Assembly: GCA_023426365.1 (NCBI GenBank)
Contig: JAFAAW010000112.1
Location: 1 to 32,850, forward strand
Source: Pseudomonadota bacterium
Lineage (GTDB): Bacteria; Pseudomonadota; Alphaproteobacteria; Rhodospirillales; Magnetospirillaceae
DNA length: 32,850 bases
Reading direction: 5' to 3'
Positions 31,253-32,850 of the stretch are shown in pieces. The translations under genes and the position numbers were made by a program. The notes under the pieces were generated by a model. That model was not told where the DNA came from. It was given only the letters and a program-made list of their open reading frames with translations, and searched no databases. The number at the start of each line of letters is the position of its first letter. The first letter of the stretch is position 1.

Positions 31253-31891
31253 TCATGACCCGGCCAAGGCCAGCGGTTCGACCCGGATATCCAGCGTGCC
31301 GGTATGGGAGAAGGTGTAGTCCGACGTGTGATCGGCACCGGTGTGGTAGGTGGAGAAACCGGTGCCGGTGTAGACCATCGCGCTGTTCAGCGTCGTCGCC
31401 GTGCGCATGAACCTCTTGCCGACGCGAGCGGGATCGGATGTGACCAGCAGGTAGCGATCCTCGGGCCGCAGGCGGAACAGCGTGCCGAACGCGCCGCCCC
31501 GGAACAGCAAGGCATCGTCCGCGATTTCGCGCGCCACGCCGCCCTGCGCATCCAGCAGCGCGATCTTGGGCGCCAGAACCGCCTTTCCCTGTGCGGGGCT
31601 GCTCACCCGCAAGGTGAACGGCGTGGCGGCAGCCGGGGGCAGGTGGAACAGGCTGTAGAGGCGGGCACGGCCGTCGCCGTCCCGCAGGCAGGGGGCGTCG
31701 ACCTTCACCTCCACCAGCTTGTAGGCGGATTTCTTTTCCCCCAGCGGCAGGTCCTGGGCCAGGGCGAGGTTGGGGGCGGAAGCGCAATTGGTGGCCGCCA
31801 GCGTCAGCGTGGGCGGCGCGGCGTTGGGCTGGACGCAGCCGGCCAGCAGGCCGGCCAGCATCACGCCTGCGGCGCGGCGACGGCCGCTCAT
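31253..31891 (-). CDS. Lipoprotein with weak MalM-like similarity, 212 aa
   Basis: The N-terminus (Met-Ser-Gly-Arg-Arg-Arg, then Leu-Ala-Gly-Leu-Leu-Ala-Gly-Cys) is a lipoprotein signal with Cys as the modified residue, so it should be anchored to a membrane. The mature part looks all-beta. The stretch Pro-Phe-Thr-Leu-Arg-Val-Ser-Ser followed by Val-Leu-Ala-Pro-Lys-Ile-Ala-Leu-Leu-Asp, and later Leu-Phe-Arg-Leu-Arg-Pro-Glu-Asp-Arg-Tyr-Leu-Leu-Val, recalls the E. coli periplasmic protein MalM. That resemblance is by eye and no sugar transport genes are nearby. The start at 31891 overlaps the stop of the upstream lipoprotein gene as ATGA, so the two are translated together and probably act together. 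It converges on the DivL-like gene with 24 bases between. Confidence 0.75.
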   Translation of the reverse strand: MSGRRRAAGVMLAGLLAGCVQPNAAPPTLTLAATNCASAPNLALAQDLPLGEKKSAYKLVEVKVDAPCLRDGDGRARLYSLFHLPPAAATPFTLRVSSPAQGKAVLAPKIALLDAQGGVAREIADDALLFRGGAFGTLFRLRPEDRYLLVTSDPARVGKRFMRTATTLNSAMVYTGTGFSTYHTGADHTSDYTFSHTGTLDIRVEPLALAGS

Positions 31892-32601
31892 CGCAGCAGC
31901 ACCCCGATGGCGGTCGCCGTCTGGGCCATGGCCACACGCAGCCCCTCGGCGGTGTGCTCGGCCTGATGCTCCATCATGTCGGAGGTGGCGAAGGCGAAGG
32001 TGGGGTCGGGCGACAGCGTGACGCCGTCGCCAGCACGTTCGTTGATGGGGTTGTAGATCACCCAGTCCTGCATCAGGACCGACGCATCCCGCGAGCGCAC
32101 CAGCTTGCACTTGACCGCGATGAACGGCCGGAACGGCGCCGAGGACTGCACCCCCGCCGCCACATAGCCCCAGGACGGCAGAACCACGTCCATATAGGCG
32201 TCCACTCCGGCGGATTGGGGGTATTTATCCAGGAACTCGCCCTTCTCGACCCGCTTGGCGGGGATCATGACCACGTCGTAGCCCTGGGCCTTGATCGCCT
32301 CGGCCAGCCGGTCGCTGAGGGTCTGCTCGGCCGAGAATTGCTGGGTTTTCAGCGTCGCCTCGAGAGCCTGTTCGCGGCTGGATCGCACGCCGGCGTCGAT
32401 CAGGGCGCCGATCAGGCCGAAATTGCGCCCCGGCGACGCCGCGATATACGAGGTCGGCGATTGGGCGACATAGGGCGTGACGATGCCGATGGTCTTGATG
32501 TTGGCCTGGGCGCGGTCCAGCGGGATCGGTTTTGTGCCGGCGCAGCCGGACACCGCGGCCACGACGACAGCCAGAACGAACATATAGGCGCAACGGATCA
32601 T
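31888..32601 (-). CDS. Lipoprotein of unknown function, 237 aa
   Basis: The signal Met-Ile-Arg-Cys-Ala-Tyr followed by a hydrophobic run and Val-Ser-Gly-Cys makes this a lipoprotein. The mature domain has alternating helices and strands: Ile-Lys-Thr-Ile-Gly-Ile-Val-Thr-Pro-Tyr near residue 35, Phe-Gly-Leu-Ile-Gly-Ala-Leu-Ile-Asp-Ala-Gly (61-71), and Ala-Gln-Gly-Tyr-Asp-Val-Val-Met-Ile-Pro near 106. Then Val-Asp-Ala-Tyr-Met-Asp-Val-Val-Leu-Pro-Ser-Trp-Gly-Tyr comes near 132. The general plan resembles CsgG- or GNA1162-like periplasm-facing lipoproteins, but I cannot place it in a named family. The start at 32601 follows AGGGGGA by about six bases; the frame extends 22 codons upstream, into the predicted leader dyad. 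It is the first gene of a two-lipoprotein operon with a visible promoter. Confidence 0.78.
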   Translation of the reverse strand: MIRCAYMFVLAVVVAAVSGCAGTKPIPLDRAQANIKTIGIVTPYVAQSPTSYIAASPGRNFGLIGALIDAGVRSSREQALEATLKTQQFSAEQTLSDRLAEAIKAQGYDVVMIPAKRVEKGEFLDKYPQSAGVDAYMDVVLPSWGYVAAGVQSSAPFRPFIAVKCKLVRSRDASVLMQDWVIYNPINERAGDGVTLSPDPTFAFATSDMMEHQAEHTAEGLRVAMAQTATAIGVLLR

Positions 32602-32614
32602 CCAATTCCCCCTG

Positions 32615-32635
32615 TCACGAAACCGTTGTTCGTGA
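32615..32635 (-). promoter_or_regulatory. Inverted repeat in the lipoprotein operon leader
   Basis: TCACGAA (32615-32621) and TTCGTGA (32629-32635) form a perfect 7-bp dyad with a 7-base spacer, the size of a typical dimeric operator, 15 bases downstream of the -10 box. A longer imperfect pairing, GTCACGAAACC (32614-32624) with GGTTTGTGAC (32641-32650), overlaps it. It may be an operator or an RNA hairpin before the ribosome site. Confidence 0.45.
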
Positions 32636-32650
32636 TGGTAGGTTTGTGAC

Positions 32651-32679
32651 CCTATACGCGCAACCATTAAGATGTGTAA
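32651..32679 (-). promoter_or_regulatory. Sigma-70-type promoter for the lipoprotein operon
   Basis: On the minus strand TTACAC (32674-32679) and TATAGG (32651-32656) are 17 bases apart, the ideal spacing, each matching consensus at about four of six positions. It lies 50 bases upstream of the lipoprotein start, in the gap after the receiver-domain gene. Confidence 0.5.
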
Positions 32680-32726
32680 TTCTGGCGCCAGTAGCCTCGT
32701 ACGCCGGTGCGGCTGCGCGGTTTCGC

Positions 32727-32850
32727 CTATCCGCAGTAGCGCTCGACCTCGTCCAGCAGCTTGCGGATGGACAGCGGCTTGGTGATGACCTGGTCGAAGC
32801 CCTCGCGCAGGAAGCCGGCGATGGAATCGGGATCGGCAAAGGCGGTCACC
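32727..32850 (-). CDS. C-terminal fragment of a response-regulator receiver domain (partial)
   Basis: Only the last 41 codons lie in the window; the gene runs off the right edge. The fragment reads Val-Thr-Ala-Phe-Ala-Asp-Pro-Asp-Ser-Ile, then Gly-Phe-Asp-Gln-Val-Ile-Thr-Lys-Pro-Leu and ends Glu-Arg-Tyr-Cys-Gly. The Thr-Ala pair and the Lys-Pro-Leu correspond to the conserved switch Thr and Lys of receiver domains, which are followed by the last helix and the stop. So the protein ends with a receiver: either a single-domain regulator or a hybrid kinase. The lipoprotein promoter lies just beyond its stop. Confidence 0.8.
   Translation of the reverse strand, partial: VTAFADPDSIAGFLREGFDQVITKPLSIRKLLDEVERYCG

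Noticed and set aside
27973..31410. A 1145-codon plus-strand frame over yqaA and the DivL-like gene
   Set aside because: It is out of frame with the DivL-like protein, has Arg/Gly/Pro-rich content without motifs, and is opposite the YqaA-type gene.
1..32850. CRISPR arrays, tRNA or rRNA genes, insertion sequences and phage genes
   Set aside because: I saw no regular direct repeats, no cloverleaf ending in CCA, and no transposase or integrase motif in any plausible reading frame.

Overview
The window looks like chromosomal DNA from a GC-rich alphaproteobacterium, most likely a Rhodospirillales member close to Magnetospirillum. This rests on the gene content: ChpT-like and DivL-like cell-cycle signalling proteins, MmcB, a ZapE-type ATPase, a five-gene cheA-cheW-cheY-cheB-cheR cluster with a hybrid CheA, and a D-2-hydroxyacid dehydrogenase divergent from a secreted SH3 protein. 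The species assignment is inference. I saw no tRNA, rRNA, CRISPR array, insertion sequence or phage gene; the window is compactly packed core genome.

Layout. 1-1087: an unrecognised protein, possibly starting upstream of the window. 1078-4858 (minus): dehydrogenase, pabB, pabC and greB, i.e. a 4-aminobenzoate/folate block followed by a transcript-cleavage factor. 4949-5517 (plus): a divergent promoter and a secreted SH3 protein. 5549-8037 (minus): PAP2 phosphatase and a GT39 membrane glycosyltransferase with overlapping ends. 8162-8944 (plus): exported dienelactone hydrolase-like protein. 8945-9165: a gene-free stretch full of inverted repeats. 9166-15725 (minus): chpT-like gene, cheA, cheW, cheY, cheB, cheR. 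15837-17780 (minus): asparagine synthetase-type amidotransferase. 17942-20654 (minus): emrA/emrB-type efflux operon behind a promoter with a palindromic operator. 20734-23368: five small Sec-exported proteins of unknown function, three of which appear to be diverged paralogues. 23388-24898 (minus): lipoprotein alpha/beta hydrolase and a YjbQ-family protein, stop and start overlapping. 24991-26230 (minus): queC and a PanD homologue with a long C-terminal extension. 26307-27956 (plus): mmcB and zapE. 27991-28569 (minus): YqaA/DedA-type membrane protein. 28739-31228 (plus): a DivL-like multi-PAS histidine kinase relative. 31253-32601 (minus): two lipoproteins with overlapping ends behind a promoter with a dyad. 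32727-32850 (minus): the C-terminal end of a receiver domain running out of the window.

The most notable points are: (i) the DivL-like protein has alanine where the phosphoacceptor histidine should be, although its ATPase motifs look intact; (ii) a ChpT-like phosphotransferase sits immediately upstream of the chemotaxis genes, so two parts of the CckA-ChpT-CtrA circuit lie in one window, one of them next to cheA; (iii) three exported small proteins share a Cys-x(34-36)-Cys plan, a following Ser-Gly and mostly an Asn-Arg-Pro tail; (iv) a PanD homologue carries a tail of about 62 residues; (v) a 21-codon reading frame exactly bridges the cheA stop and the cheW start. None of these amounts to a proven new system; the small-secreted-protein cluster is the best candidate for something undescribed.
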